A stretch of DNA of 64,000 nt, from positions 34,571,944 through 34,635,943 of the forward strand of contig CM070572.1 of the NCBI GenBank assembly GCA_036346355.1, given 5' to 3'. Positions within the stretch are counted from its first letter, which is position 1; every line of letters begins with the position of its first letter. A program made the translations under genes and the position numbers. Below, piece after piece: positions 1 to 11,361 of this stretch. The notes below the pieces were generated by a model. That model did not search any database. It was given only the letters and a program-made list of their open reading frames with translations, and was not told where the DNA came from. This DNA comes from Rhipidocladum racemiflorum (taxonomy: Eukaryota > Streptophyta > Magnoliopsida > Poales > Poaceae).

Positions 1-1100
1 TTTTTGTAATAGCTGGTGTAAATGCTTGGCGTGTTCGTGCTCATCCTTTGAATACACCAGTATGTCGTCTATGAATACTACGACGAACTGATCCAAAAAT
101 TCCATACATACTTTATTCATCAGGTTCATAAAATAAGCTGGGGCGTTTGTGAGCCCAAACGGAACCAATCTAAAACTCATATAATCCATATCTGGTTGTA
201 AATGCCGTCTTTTCCCTATCCTGTTTTCTCACTTTCAATTGGTGGTATCCCGTCCTCAGATCTATTTTGGAGAAAACCTGGGCTCCCTTGAGTTGATCAA
301 ACAGTTCATCTATTCGTGGTAATGGGTACTTGTTCTTGATGGTTACGGCGTTCAATGCCCTGTAATCCACGCAAAGTCTTGCACTTCCATCCTTTTTCTT
401 TACGAACAATACAGGCGAGGCCCAAGGTGAGATGCTTGGGCGGATAAACTCCTTCTCTAATAACTCGTCCAACTGTTTCTTAAGTTCTTTCAATTCCGCA
501 GGTGCCATTTGATATTGGCGCTTGGTTAATGGTGCGGTTCCGGGGATCAGTTGTATTTCCAGCTCTATGTCTCTATCTGGTGGCCTTCCTGGCAACTCTT
601 CTGGAAAAACATCCGGGTATTCCTGAACAACGGGCACTTGGTCTAATGCTAGGGTCACGGTACTGAGACTGCTTCCATTGTCTTTTACTAGCTTAGGGTC
701 GGTCCTTACGGTTACTCGTTGTCCTTCGTCGTTGACAACTGTTACTAGCTTCCTTTCACAGTTTAAGGTTGCTTTATGTTTGGACAGCCAATCCATTCCT
801 AGGATGACGTCCAGTCCGTTCATTTCCAGTAGTAACAGCTCAATAGTAAACTTAACTCCTTGTAGCACTAATTCTAACTTCTGGCTCTTATATCGAGCCA
901 TTAATCTATTGCCCGGCGTTTGAAACGCGCAAGGGCTTGGTAACGGAGAATAAGAAAAACCATTCTTGCAAACGAAAGTCATTGAAATGAGCAGTGAGTT
1001 GCTCCAGGATCAAATAAAACCAAAGCCATTGAGATTGAATTGGAAATTTACCGATGATCACGTCGGTAGCTGCTGCGGCGTCCTCGGCGGTCATATGGTT
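1..1100 (-). pseudogene. Gypsy pol fragment: protease and reverse transcriptase
   Basis: The minus strand encodes a reverse transcriptase core: a block around 350-560 with SPWASPVLFVKKKDGSARLC and CVDYRALN, the segment KIDLRTGYHQLKV near 220-290, and the catalytic FIDDILVYSKDEHEHAKHL at about 30-100. Between about 90 and 190 the frame changes, so the RT is frameshifted. Upstream, an LDVILGMDWL segment (near 790) marks the end of the aspartic protease. The protease active-site region at 990-1010 reads DPGATH in another frame and is followed by a stop. This is the polyprotein of a retrotransposon, translated after gag. It is non-functional as it stands. Confidence 0.85.
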
Positions 1101-2274
1101 GATCCTTCCTTGAAAATTACGGGAGTTGTTGGAGCTTCCTTCGCCTCTCGGAGGTGCCCTTCCTTGTAACATTCCTTGTTGTTGTGGTGGCGGTCGGTAG
1201 GCTAATCGGTGACAGTTTATCGAAGGCTGGACGCTTGGGATTTGGCCACTTGGTTGGTGGTTCTTCCTTGGGCGCTTTGTTTGAAGTGTCCTTCACGCCA
1301 CAATGGTAACACTGTAGTTTTCTTAGTGCGATTGTTGGAATAATGGTTTCCTCCACACTTAAAGCATTTCACTACTCTTGGTGGCTTAGAGCGAGCTTGG
1401 CCGGAATCCTCCTACCGCTTGCCTTTTAGCAGAAATCCGGTATTGGCGCTCGCTCTTCCTCCGGGTTGGTTGGTGGTGGAAACCTCATTTCTTTGGGCTC
1501 TTCTCTTTCGGTGTCTTCTAAGTCATTCCTGGCTTCCTCTATCATCATTATCTTGTCGACCATTGTTGACAAGTCCACTGAACTCTAGGGCAGCGATATG
1601 GAATTTCAAGTTCTTTTGTAATCCTTCCAAAATCTTTCCATTTTCTTCGCTTGAGTCTACCTCATTTGGTGCATAAGCGGGACAGTTGGTTGAAATGTTG
1701 GAGATATTCCATGACAGTTCTTCCTCCTGTCGGAGGGCTAGGAATTCTCTTCTTTTGAGGCCATTAGTCAGGTAGGAATGTGAGCCTTGCGGAATGCTTC
1801 TTCGAATTCGGTCCATGGGATCTCTTGGTCGTTCTTGGTGGCTTGATAGTTCATCCACCAAGACGCGGCTTGTCCTTGAAGTTGGTGCGAGGCAAACAAC
1901 ACTTGTTCCTTATCTGAGCATTGAATGGTATCCAGCTTCCTCTTTATGTCCCGGAGCCAGTCATCGGCTGCTAATGGTTCGGTTGGTGTCGAGAAGATAG
2001 GAGGTCGGGCCTTCTGGAAATCTGACCATTTCGTCCCTCCAATGTGGGCTTCTTGCATGTTGTGGTTTCCTTGAGGGGGGCCTTGTGGTCTTGCGGTTAG
2101 CTGCTCTAGGACTCTTTCCATAAGTTGTGTTTGATGTCTTTCAGCTTCATATCGGTTCCGTTCCATCATCGCCATTATTTGGGCCAAGCTGATCTGTTCA
2201 GCGTTGGAGTTACCCTCCTCGCTGTTGTTTCCTCTAAGATTGGGTCTCACCATGGTTGACTTGGTTGTATTCAA
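1101..2274 (-). pseudogene. Gypsy gag, frameshifted
   Basis: The likely gag start is the ATG at 2274 (MNTTKSTMVRPNLRGNN). The N-terminal half is open to 1768 and contains the capsid-like stretch ADDWLRDIKRKLDTIQCSDK followed by QAASWWMNYQATK. The frame then shifts to a second open block (1861-1523). Near 1380-1290 are two degraded CX2C zinc-knuckle motifs, CFKCGGNH and CYHCGVKD, each missing the last cysteine. Gag would form the virus-like particle and bind element RNA. The order after the LTR and before protease supports the call. Confidence 0.8.
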
Positions 2275-2582
2275 CTTCCTTTCGACCTGCAGCAGGGTTT
2301 TAACGAAAGTGAAAGGTAAGTGGGAGTTAAGATTTCTAGATAAGGCTAGAACGAATAGATGAGGGCTTAGATGAAAAGGGCGGGAGAATATTTTGAACGA
2401 GATAGGGCTAATCCCGATATATTAATAAAATTAAAGTACGACGGGGGATCATAGTTTGTTACAAGCCAAAGGTCGTACACCATACCATTCAAGGTAGGGT
2501 ACCACCAATAATACAATACCAAAAACACTTAGCTCTAATACATAAATAGGGGGTGGCATCAACTCCTAACGATCTTGGCAGC

Positions 2583-3290
2583 TCATGGGGTCCATCCTTC
2601 GTTGGGGCCGTAGAAGATGCGTTCCTCGGGGTCTTCCTCCATATCGACGTCTGGGGGCGGCGGTTCGTCGATAATCATCGATGGTCCGCTCCACCGAGGG
2701 TTCTTCTTCAGGCGCCACCTCTTTGCACAAGGTCGATCTCCATTATCTGGTTCATCGATTCTTTGTACTTGGCCCTGGAGTTGGACCACATCGTTGTGCT
2801 GTTGATCGACCAGATCCCACATTTGATGAAGGTGATCGTGCTGGACTCTGTTCTCCCGGAGGACGCGGTTGTATTCGCGCTCCATCGGCAATATGTAGTC
2901 GAGGTCTCTTCAATCCTTGGGTCTGCTTCATCCATAGGGAAGTAGATGCCAATGCTTCCGCCTGCAGTGGGAACTAGCTGGGCCAGGTGTCATCGATTCT
3001 CTCTCGTAGTGGTTCCGGAGATAGTGGACAGCTTGGCGAGCGGCATCCTGGATTGCCGCGGACTCGTAGAGTCGCTTTCCCTTGAATCGTCGAGGAACAC
3101 TTGGGCGAAGTGGTAGGGGTGGCAGCTCGACCCACGCCATCCACTGGCAACGTAGGTCATCTCGAAGCATTTCTTGAGTGTGGAACACAGGGCGGTGCTC
3201 ATCTGTTGCTCCGACCTGCTGCATCATTCTCCAGAGTAGTTCCGCCCAACTACCGAAAATAGTCGGGTCCGGATAAGCATGGTGAACCAT
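2583..3290 (-). pseudogene. orf0-like reading frames between LTR and gag
   Basis: Two overlapping minus-strand reading frames lie between the PBS and gag. The first (3290-2928) begins MVHHAYPDPTIFGSWAELLW and the second (2891-2583) is acidic and proline-rich toward its end (DEPPPPDVDMEEDPEERIF). They probably form one protein with a frameshift near 2900. No catalytic motif is recognised. Extra genes before gag are known in some rice gypsy elements (orf0 of RIRE3 and RIRE8, from memory), and position makes this the best reading. Function is unknown. Confidence 0.55.
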
Positions 3291-3503
3291 CTGCGATCAA
3301 CGCGAAATTTGAGTAAGTTAAGAAATGGAAAAAGTATTAAACAAAACCGGAAATAAGAATACTAAGAGGGTTGAGATAGAAAGAGGTAGAAGAGGACAGC
3401 AATAATACTTATATTTTTCATAACTCATTTTGTTTATATGTTAAATTAATTTTTCTGTAAAAGACCCTTAAGCCAATCTAGGTCTCAATCTACGGTCAAC
3501 TTA

Positions 3504-3516
3504 GGCTCTGATACCA
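3504..3516 (-). other. Primer-binding site, initiator tRNA-Met type
   Basis: On the minus strand the bases read TGGTATCAGAGCC, the standard plant initiator-Met PBS, two bases after the LTR end. It sets the LTR 3' boundary and the direction of the element. Confidence 0.9.
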
Positions 3517-3518
3517 CT

Positions 3519-6500
3519 TGTGACGGACCGCCTTTTCAGGGGTGCGTTTAAATCCCGGAATGACTACCCAGGAAGATTAGTCACCGGAAACCAAGTCGTT
3601 CATTGCCGCAAACGAATGATTCAACTGTTTTTACATCACATAAGGCCTATCGGCCAGAGTTTTCAAGGGAAGCGACGAGCTTCAAGTATATATTACATCA
3701 CAAAAGACAACAAGCGAAACTCCACAAAGTAGTCGGATCGAGACTAGAACCACACTGTATCGCCGTCTACGATCTCTTGGAAGTCACCAACGTCTTGATA
3801 CTCTAAAATGGGTTAATTAAGCAAGGGTGAGTACTACAACGTACTCAACAAGCCACACAGTAAATCCTGATTACCATATGCAAGGGATAACAAGAGATAG
3901 CCATATGTCTCATTTGTGTATACAAGTTTTCATAATATTTGGCATTTCATTTAAAACACAAATCATAATAATAATATGAATAAGGGGTTTTCCAAAGTTA
4001 TCCATTTCCATACTTGTTAATCCAAAAACTACTTGAGCTTAGGTTCGGGATTCACCCCATTTTAACTCAGCTTCATTTACCGGAAGCACGGCGTATTCGA
4101 ATACCATTTAATTACACTCTGCAGAGGTGTTCAACTTTACCCACAAGATTCCACGATCGTTATGCCACGCGATTAACATGCAACTTTTATGCATGCGGCC
4201 GGATCGAGGTTATCATAGCTTTTCGTTGGATCTTTCCCCTTTAGCCCCTATCCGGTAGAGTTTCGGTCCACATTAACCCGGGGTCCCCACTGGCCAGAGT
4301 GAAGTTCGCGATCCCGTTTACTGTGGACATCTACCGTTGTGAACCCGAAATGCCACAGTTTCCTCGTGCACACTTTCGTTTCACCCCCATATCTGCGGAC
4401 CATCTCCCATACCGGGAAGGTAACTCTGCTCCTATAGGTATTCCGGGGAAAGTACAATGTACCGAGCTACGTTGAATCAAGCCAACGGTTGGCCGCCCAA
4501 CTTGTGGTTGAAGCGGTTTCTTAAGTTATTTACTTTTGCCCAAGGTTGTAAGTCCTTACTTGTCATAGACCAAACCATTACATTCCACATCCCCTGGTAT
4601 CCGCAGTACCATCATCCATCCATACCTTGGTATCGAGTCCTCGTCGGATCGGACTAACACCCATCCATTAGTTAGCCCAATCTTGTCCCCTGACGCAACA
4701 TTTCATAAACATTCCATATCTAAGTACATCGACATTTCATGTTTCCTTTTTAAAATGGTCTAATTAACTATAATAGAATACCTAGCCAAATAATGACGGT
4801 AGTGATGTTCTAGGGTTACAAAGGATTATTCGGATTTAATATTTGTCAAGGAAGTTCCATGAGCTTTTTTGGCATTAACTAGCTATCATGTCATTCAAAC
4901 ATACCAACGTTACGATATTTCAACACATAGTTCGGAAATAATGCGGTAGAAACTAATTATGAACTATTTTAAGGAATACTAGGTTCAACATGATCAATGG
5001 AGTATGGCTTGCCTTGCGGGGCGGAGGGGTTCCCTAGTTCAGTGTTGGCGTAGTCGTACTCGGCGTCACGTTGATCCGGCTCGATTCCCGATCTTGCTCT
5101 GCTCTGTGGCGCTCAGGAGTTGGTACTGCTCGGTCGTCGGCTCTAGCGTAAATAAACACCATAAGATAAACAATAAACAATAAATAACACAAAAAAGAAA
5201 GAAGAGAAAAGAAAAGAGAAAAACCGAGAGAGAAAATAAGCCGGAAATAGGTCGGAGGGCATTTTGGGAATTTTTGGAACTTGGTTTGGCGGAACGGAGG
5301 TCATTTTTGGACTCAGTGGCTCGAGACGGTTCGGAAAAGTATATTTTGGGCATTTTTGGACTTTCGGGTATTTTTGGGACATTTTTGGATATTAAATGAA
5401 TTAAAACGGATTTCTGGAAATAAAATAAAAGAAAAATAAAAAGGAATGGGCCACTGTTGCTTTGGGCTTGCGCCAAAACCAATTTGGCTTGGGCTTTAGC
5501 GCGCGTGGGGGCGAAGGCCAACGGGCCGGCCCAACCTGCGGCCAGGCCGCACTGACGAGTGGGCCCGAGCGGCAGAGAGAGAGGAGAGAGGGGGAGGCGG
5601 CCGGCCAGGTGGGGTCCGGCGAGAGTGAGAGAGAGAGGTGTGTGGGCCTCGGGTGGCGATGAAACGGGGAAAGCGGCCGGGCGGGCGCGAGGCCGAGCGG
5701 GCCGGAGGCGAGGGGACGATAGGGAAAACGGATTAGGGGCAGGAGGGTTAAGGCTTGGGGAGTTAGAGAGGACACTCACCCGGTGCTAGGGCACGGCTCG
5801 AAGAAGCCTAAACGGCGGCGGGGAAGGCTGGCGGCGGAGAGCGGCCGGAGATGAAAAAGGTGCTTGTGGAGGGGGCACAAGAGTGCACGGGAGTGCGAGT
5901 GGGAGAGGAAAGCGGAGAGGGGTTCTCGCGATCTCAACGAGCCATTAATGGCGGCGGAGGGGCTTATATAGCCGGCGAGGTGGCGTGGGGTCATCGGTGC
6001 CAATGATGGCGGCGAAGCAGCGTGGCGGTGGCGAGCTCTGCGCGCGTGGGGCTCGGCGGTGTCTTGGCGAAGGTGGAGTGCCCTAAGGCTAGAAGCGGCG
6101 AAGGGCGAAGCGATGGCGGCGGCGGCGGTGGTCGTCGGCTTGATCATTGCGGCGAAGCAGCGAACAACGCGATGGGGCGAAGCGGCGCGGTGCTCGGCGG
6201 CGCTAAGCGCGGCGGCGGAGAGCCCTATGGGCTAGGCTGCGACGGAGGGGCGAAGCGCGGCCGCAGAAAAGCTGCCATGGCGGCTGCTCCCGAGAAGAAA
6301 TGATGCCAACGCACTCACGCGGCGCGCGCGGAAAAGCGGCGTCTTGGCGCGGCGCGAGAGGAGGCGGCTTTGCGCGGCGGGTGCGGGAGTGAGGGGAAAG
6401 CGCACCGGCCAAAAAGGGAAAGCGTCCCCGGGACGAAACCTTCCCGAAACGGAAAGTTTTCGTAATTTAATCAAATAAATTCAAATAAAATCCGAAAAAT

Positions 6501-6580
6501 TCAGAAAAAATCATAAAATGCCATTAGAGACTAATTCAAACTCAAATTTGAAATTTGTTTTGAATTTTGAGGTTATTTCA
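3519..6580 (-). repeat. Long gypsy LTR (about 3.06 kb)
   Basis: On the minus strand the LTR would start TGAAATAACCTC at 6580 and end GTCCGTCACA at 3519, with the PBS directly after. The 3' end is firm because of the PBS. The 5' end is inferred from the TG start and its likeness to the plus-strand LTR start at 62740 (TGTAACATCCTC). The stretch 5460-6430 is very GC- and CpG-rich with many GGCGGC runs, while 6450-6580 and 3900-5060 are AT-richer. Long reading frames in the GC-rich part are composition effects; no gene is recognised. Confidence 0.65.
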
Positions 6581-6828
6581 GTAATAATCGACTGTGACTA
6601 TCCATATAACTGGTTGAAGTCACGATGGTTCACCATGTGAAAGTTTAGTTGAACATGTGAGAGCACTATTATAACAGGGCGTGGCGATTGATAAAGAGCA
6701 CAACAATTCTAGACGCAAGGAAGGTACATGCATGAAGACAGTAGATACCTATTACAACATTAACCGTCACCCCTCGTATAGATAAAAATTAGAACCCCTT
6801 ATAGAGACATAAATAAGAGGGTCTACGT

Positions 6829-7261
6829 TAGGGGTGGAAAACGAGCTGACTCGGTTCGACTCGACTCGGTCAAACTCGGTAATATAACGAGTACTCGACT
6901 CGTTATCTTAACGAGCTCAAAACTTAGCTCGGCTCGACTCGTTAAATTCACGAGTTGGCTCACTAAACTCGTTTAACTCGATATTGCCATCTGAGAAGAG
7001 GATTGGTGTTGAGATTATACAGTATGCCATGCGTTATCATCTTCACATCACACATATATAGCTATACTTGCCGACTTAGAGAACTAGTTAAACTCGCGAG
7101 TTAGCTTGTTTAACTCGCGAGTTGACTCGTTTAACTCGTTATCTAAACGAGTTAAAATCACGGCTCGACTCGACTCGTTAATGAACGAGTTCAAGCTGAG
7201 TCGGGCCGAGTTTGCGAGTACTTGTTTAACTCGTGAGTTTCGAGTTTTTTTTCCACCCCTA
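6829..7261. mobile_element. Non-autonomous hAT element, 433 bp
   Basis: The ends are inverted: TAGGGGTGGAAAAC at the left and TTTCCACCCCTA at the right. The element is flanked on both sides by the identical 8-bp direct repeat GTCTACGT (6821-6828 and 7262-7269), the hAT target-duplication length. The inside is made of many ACTCGTT/AACGAGT motifs in both orientations and has no reading frame. Confidence 0.93.
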
Positions 7262-7269
7262 GTCTACGT

Positions 7270-7866
7270 GCCTCCAAGAAGATAACATTTTCTTTTCCTT
7301 GCTTCTTGTAAATGCATTTATCCACTGCAATAAAATATTTCAGTGTGTTATTATACCTTTAGTTATTCTGGTAAGTTCAGTAGGGGACCCTAAGACCTAC
7401 ACATCGAACAAGAGGCAACAGCAGTAGGTACTTGTTGTTCAACAGAGGCGACAGATGAAATGGTCGTTAGGTAGTAAGTGGTGACGTGCTGTTCATCATC
7501 TCGCTAACTGGCAAACATTCAGATGATAGGTGCCTTTGCATCTTCTTATATAGCCATACTAGAGGGTAAAATTTCTGAGATGTTATTACATCAGCAGTCC
7601 CAACTCATTTTACTTCAACGAACACTTCAGGAACACGTTTTGCTCAAGTCTCTGCTTGCCTTGAGCTCTTCAAGGTCAAAGGTGCTAAAAACATGTCGCG
7701 TTACAATCGCCTTATCTTGCGATCATCTCACCAACAATAGTGTACCAGCAAAAAAAGAATAACAAAAGTTCATGTAGCAAAAGACAAGTACGCCCTTTTG
7801 CTTTTGCTTTCCATCATCAAATCCATTGGATGCTACATTTTGATGCAGATACAAACCTATGTGATT
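7270..7866. other. 3' flank of TIM8, no gene seen
   Basis: This stretch lies downstream of the TIM8 stop codon on the minus strand and probably includes the 3' UTR. A short open frame at 7523-7762 on the plus strand has no recognisable domain. Confidence 0.4.
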
Positions 7867-10185
7867 TTAGGTACTGCTACTGAATCGTTGCATGGTGAGC
7901 ATCTTCAGTTCCACAAAGCGTTTTGCGCAGTAGGACAGGCAGGAGGTTTGGCTGTGGCTGAAGCTGCTTCCCATTCTCCCAGTGATGCATTTGTCCCAGC
8001 AAGCATCAGTCAGCTTCGCCACAACCTCGTTTGCCATGGCCTTCCTCTTCTCCTCCTGCAGAGAAAATAAATGTGGTAATTAGATTTCTGCTGAAGTAAC
8101 AATCGCCATGGCAATCTACTTGAACAGGGGATTTTGAAAAAAGAAATTAAAGGTATGGATATGAATCACAAATGCTACAAAAGATATGGCAATCTGCTTG
8201 AACAGGGGATTTTGAAAAAAGAAATTAAAGGTATGGATATGAATCACAAATGCTACAAAAGATATGGCAATCTGCTTGAACAGGGGATTTTGAAAAAAAG
8301 AAACTAAAGGTATGGATATGAATCACAAATGCTACAAAAGATATGCGAGAAGCTACTTCAAGAGACTGCTTAATTCTCCTGTCCCCATAGAATGGGAAAA
8401 ACGGAGATGCAAAACAATTTCTTGAGCATATAAGCAAACCCATGATGACGGTTCCTGCACCATGGTAGATGAAAATCAGCAGCCTTGCCTCATTCTGTAA
8501 TTATACGGTTATACCCTACAAATTTGGACATGCCATCCCACCATTTTTTTTTCTAGTATTGGATTATGTCGTGCAAAGCTTGATGTTATTTCAAATGTAG
8601 CAAGTAGCAACTTTTATGCACTACGCACATGTTTCACCAAGGAAAGAACATCGAAAAATAATACACAAACCAATTTTCTATCCTATCACCATCAGGGATG
8701 CTGGTTGTAAATCACTTGAAAGCACAGGCCCACATGGTAGCCTCACGTGCCCCTATTTCCCATTTTACTCGCGTGTGAGGCTGCCATGTGGGTCCACACT
8801 GCCAGACCCATTACAAGAAACGGTCAATTCTAAAACCTGTAATTTTGTGATACAAGTTGTTCCAAAATCTGTAGTTTAGTGAAATAGAAACTAAAAACAT
8901 AGTTTTCTGATAGTTTGTATAAGAAATTTGTAGTTTTGTAAAATTTACTCTTATATGAGTTACATATGCGCTAGGGGTTCAGGGCTGTTCTAATTTCAGA
9001 ATCTACCTTACGAACTAAACTGTTTCTCTTATAACATGAGGCCAGTTTTAGCTTCCTCCGAACAGCCATAGTTGTTTAGTACAGGTTACCAGAAAACCAG
9101 CTAGGACCACGATTTCACGTCTCCTCATTTTAGTTGTTAGAAATCTGGCAAGTAAAGGGCTCCTAGCCTTATAGGAATAAAAATTCATTAATTGCCGAGG
9201 ACAATCAGGAGGCACCCGAAAGCATAAAGCCTCCAGATGATTTAGTTTAGGGTCAGGGTTATGAATAGTTGTACACAAGGAATTGGTCAGAATCCACTAC
9301 CAAAAGCTTAGACTAGCTCTAGTTCTATAATGGATTTAGGGCCTATTTGTTTTTGCTTTTGGATTCTCAAAAGGCCAATTCTGGATTGTGGTTATTGAGA
9401 AACTGATTTTTCAAAAGTACATATCAAGTGGATTGTGGATTCTAGTGTATTTGAATGGGTTGGATCGTGAGAATCAGATTCTAAAAGCGGGTTGTTTGTT
9501 TTTTATACAGCTTTTGAGGACAGAATCCAGAATCAAAAGCAAAAACAAACGGGCCCTTAGGACCTTTATGACACTGAACCAGCTTTGAGACCATAAGAAT
9601 CTCCATTGTGAAGAACCGTCACTTATGCAGTGTGACGGGTACATCCACTCGATCACCTCTGGAATACAATCATGTTCCCAAACGCACCTAAAATTCTAGT
9701 GCTGGTTTCCATCTAAATTGCAACTTGCGTCACATATCTAAACCCCAAATTCAGGTGCACCCTTGCTCCTAGCTAAAAACCATTTGCTGTTTATGTCCAG
9801 AAGTTCCAGCACACTGATGAATGCTGCCAAACAAATAATGAGGAAAAAAAACAAGCAATACAGATTCCACATAGAAGCTAACGATTGGAACACAAAAAGG
9901 ACTCTACTGAAGCCCAAATCTCTAATCTGTTCACTGCAGATGCTGAGCGTATTGAGGCAAATCACCGATTAGATCACAAAAAAGTCATGGCAAGCCGTGG
10001 CTTGCTGATAAACGGAAGGGCCGAATGGCCGATGGGTACCAAAAAAATCAAGAAAAGGGATTTTTTTTTTCTGCCTCCCCAAAGGTTTATGTCCAGGTCT
10101 AGGTCTAGGTTGGGTGGATGATTAACAAACTACCTACCTCTAAGAGCGCCTGCAGCCGCTGGTTGCTAAGAGATGAAGCATCCAT
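7867..10185 (-). CDS. TIM8: Mitochondrial small Tim chaperone, Tim8-like (2 exons)
   Basis: Coding exons are 10185-10138 (16 codons, ending GAG before a GTAGGT donor) and 8055-7867 (after a CTGCAG acceptor, ending ACC TAA). They join in phase 0 to give 78 residues, the usual Tim8 length. The protein has the twin CX3C motif: C35-WDK-C39 and C55-LSY-C59, spaced by 15 residues as in plant Tim8, with the segment EKRKAMANEVVAKL before it. In this family the protein forms a hexamer with Tim13 in the intermembrane space and escorts hydrophobic precursors to the inner membrane; the cysteines form two disulfides through the Mia40 pathway. No cleavable presequence is present, as expected. The 2082-bp intron holds a triple 78-bp repeat and a Tourist MITE. 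An expression test would confirm it is not a silent paralogue. Confidence 0.92.
8111..8345. repeat. Tandem repeat, three 78-79 bp units in TIM8 intron
   Basis: Units start at 8111, 8189 and 8267 with GCAATCT and end GATATG. They differ by only a few bases; the third has an extra A in a poly-A run. No coding role is seen. Confidence 0.95.
9339..9556. mobile_element. Tourist-like (PIF/Harbinger) MITE, 218 bp
   Basis: The terminal inverted repeats start GGGCCTATTTGTTTTTGC on the left and, read in reverse complement, GGGCCCGTTTGTTTTTGC on the right. A 3-bp TTA repeat flanks both ends (9336-9338 and 9557-9559), as expected for Tourist elements. It sits inside the TIM8 intron. Confidence 0.88.
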
Positions 10186-10326
10186 AGCTCGCTCGCTCTC
10201 CTCTTCTGTCTCCTCCCTCTCTTCCCTTCCCCTTCCTTCTCCCGTCGGCAACAAAGAAAGTTGCTACCCTTTCCCCTGCGGCAAGGCAAAAGGCAAGGGA
10301 AAGAAGCCGAGATGAGCCACTTCGGT

Positions 10327-10359
10327 TGGGCCACAATCCGTAAACCACAAAAATGGGCT
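10327..10359 (-). promoter_or_regulatory. Site II-type TGGGCC/TGGGCT motifs upstream of TIM8
   Basis: TGGGCC (10327-10332) and TGGGCT (10354-10359) lie about 140-175 bp upstream of the TIM8 start. Site II (TGGGCY) pairs bound by TCP factors are common in plant promoters of genes for mitochondrial proteins. Their use here is inferred from position only. Confidence 0.45.
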
Positions 10360-10516
10360 TTGAGGCCACGTTGGCACGTACGACTAGCAGAAAAAAAACT
10401 CGAAACTGGTGAGACGCTCCAGCTCGACTCGTTATAAGTTCGACTCGTAAAATCACGCGCCGCAAACGGAAAATGATTTTGCGTTTTTTGCTCGAGGAGA
10501 AATAGATTTAAACGTT

Positions 10517-11361
10517 GTTCGCGCTAAAAACATGAAGTTGGGTTCTTAGCCTCGAACACACGAGACAAAAGCCGGGTTTGAGGTTCGCGCGGACGTGCCA
10601 ATTTGTTTGACCTGAGTAACAGATAAGGAGAAGGTAAAAATCACTCAAAACCGATTATACGAGAATCAGCTTAGATCGAATCGGCAATAAGCCGATAGAT
10701 CTCTGCAATTGATAAGAATTGTGAATCGGACCAAGGCCGATACCAAATCGATAGTCGGCCTGGCTCTGATCAGCTGGATAGAATCGATGAAGATCAAGTC
10801 CAATTCAGCTATTTAAGCCGATTGAGACAAAAGTAACCGATAAATCTAATCAACCTGGTGGAGTTGATTGGATGGGGGTAGAGGTGGTTTTTCCCGAAAA
10901 AGGCGATGCACAGCAAGATCGGAGAAAAGACACCCGAATTAGCGTAAGTCGGCGAAATCAATAATCGACGATGCGCAACTCTTATTGATTGAGCGAATAA
11001 CAAAGGAAGGATTACAAAACTAGAGACTACTCCTAGTTGACAGGAAAATAAGGAAAAAGTAAAGCGTGTTTGTGGGTTGGCTCAGGGCGCCTTTTCCTTC
11101 TCGCCTCTAGTCCTCTTATATAGCACTCGGCCTGAACGTATTCTTCTCGGTTTCTTCAATCACCCTTATCGGCCTCAATCTCTCCTTACCATATTAAGTT
11201 CGATCGTACCCGACTCAATCCCTTATCCTACCCGTATCGGACTCAGTTTCCTTTGAATCGCGGCCCTCCAGTCCGAAACGGTATCAACTTGCTATAACCG
11301 ACATATCCCTTATCAAAACCGATCTCCACAAGATCGGCCTTGCCAAATTTTGATGCAAACA
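10517..11361 (-). mobile_element. Solo LTR of a Tat-type gypsy element, 845 bp
   Basis: On the minus strand it starts TGTTTGCATCAAAATTTGG at 11361 and ends TAGCGCGAACA at 10517. Both ends and the 3' portion match the LTR of the element at 19423 in order, but the length and middle differ. No PBS or coding region follows on either side. The flanks AACGT (10512-10516) and GACGT (11362-11366) match at four of five bases, as for a target duplication with one mutation. Recombination between two LTRs is the usual cause. Confidence 0.85.

Larger units (their letters stand above)
1..6580 (-). mobile_element. Ty3/gypsy LTR retrotransposon, 5' part, cut by window start
   Basis: Read on the minus strand, the order is LTR (6580-3519), primer-binding site (3516-3504), an orf0-like gene, gag, then protease and the start of reverse transcriptase, which runs off position 1. 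This order and the initiator-Met PBS fit a chromovirus-type Ty3/gypsy element. An extra gene before gag recalls the rice elements RIRE3 and RIRE8 (family knowledge from memory, not searched). RNase H, integrase, any chromodomain and the second LTR lie outside the window, so target duplication and age cannot be read. The coding region is broken in several places and the copy looks dead. Confidence 0.85.

Noticed and set aside
5066..5779. 237-codon minus-strand frame in the gypsy LTR
   Set aside because: Low-complexity Pro/Ser/Ala and Phe runs caused by GC- and CT-rich LTR sequence; no domain and no splice or start context.
8720..8810. Inverted repeat GGCCCACATGG...CCATGTGGGTCC as a possible microRNA gene
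   Set aside because: The stem is short and partly mismatched, and nothing else supports a precursor; it may be a small repeat in the TIM8 intron.
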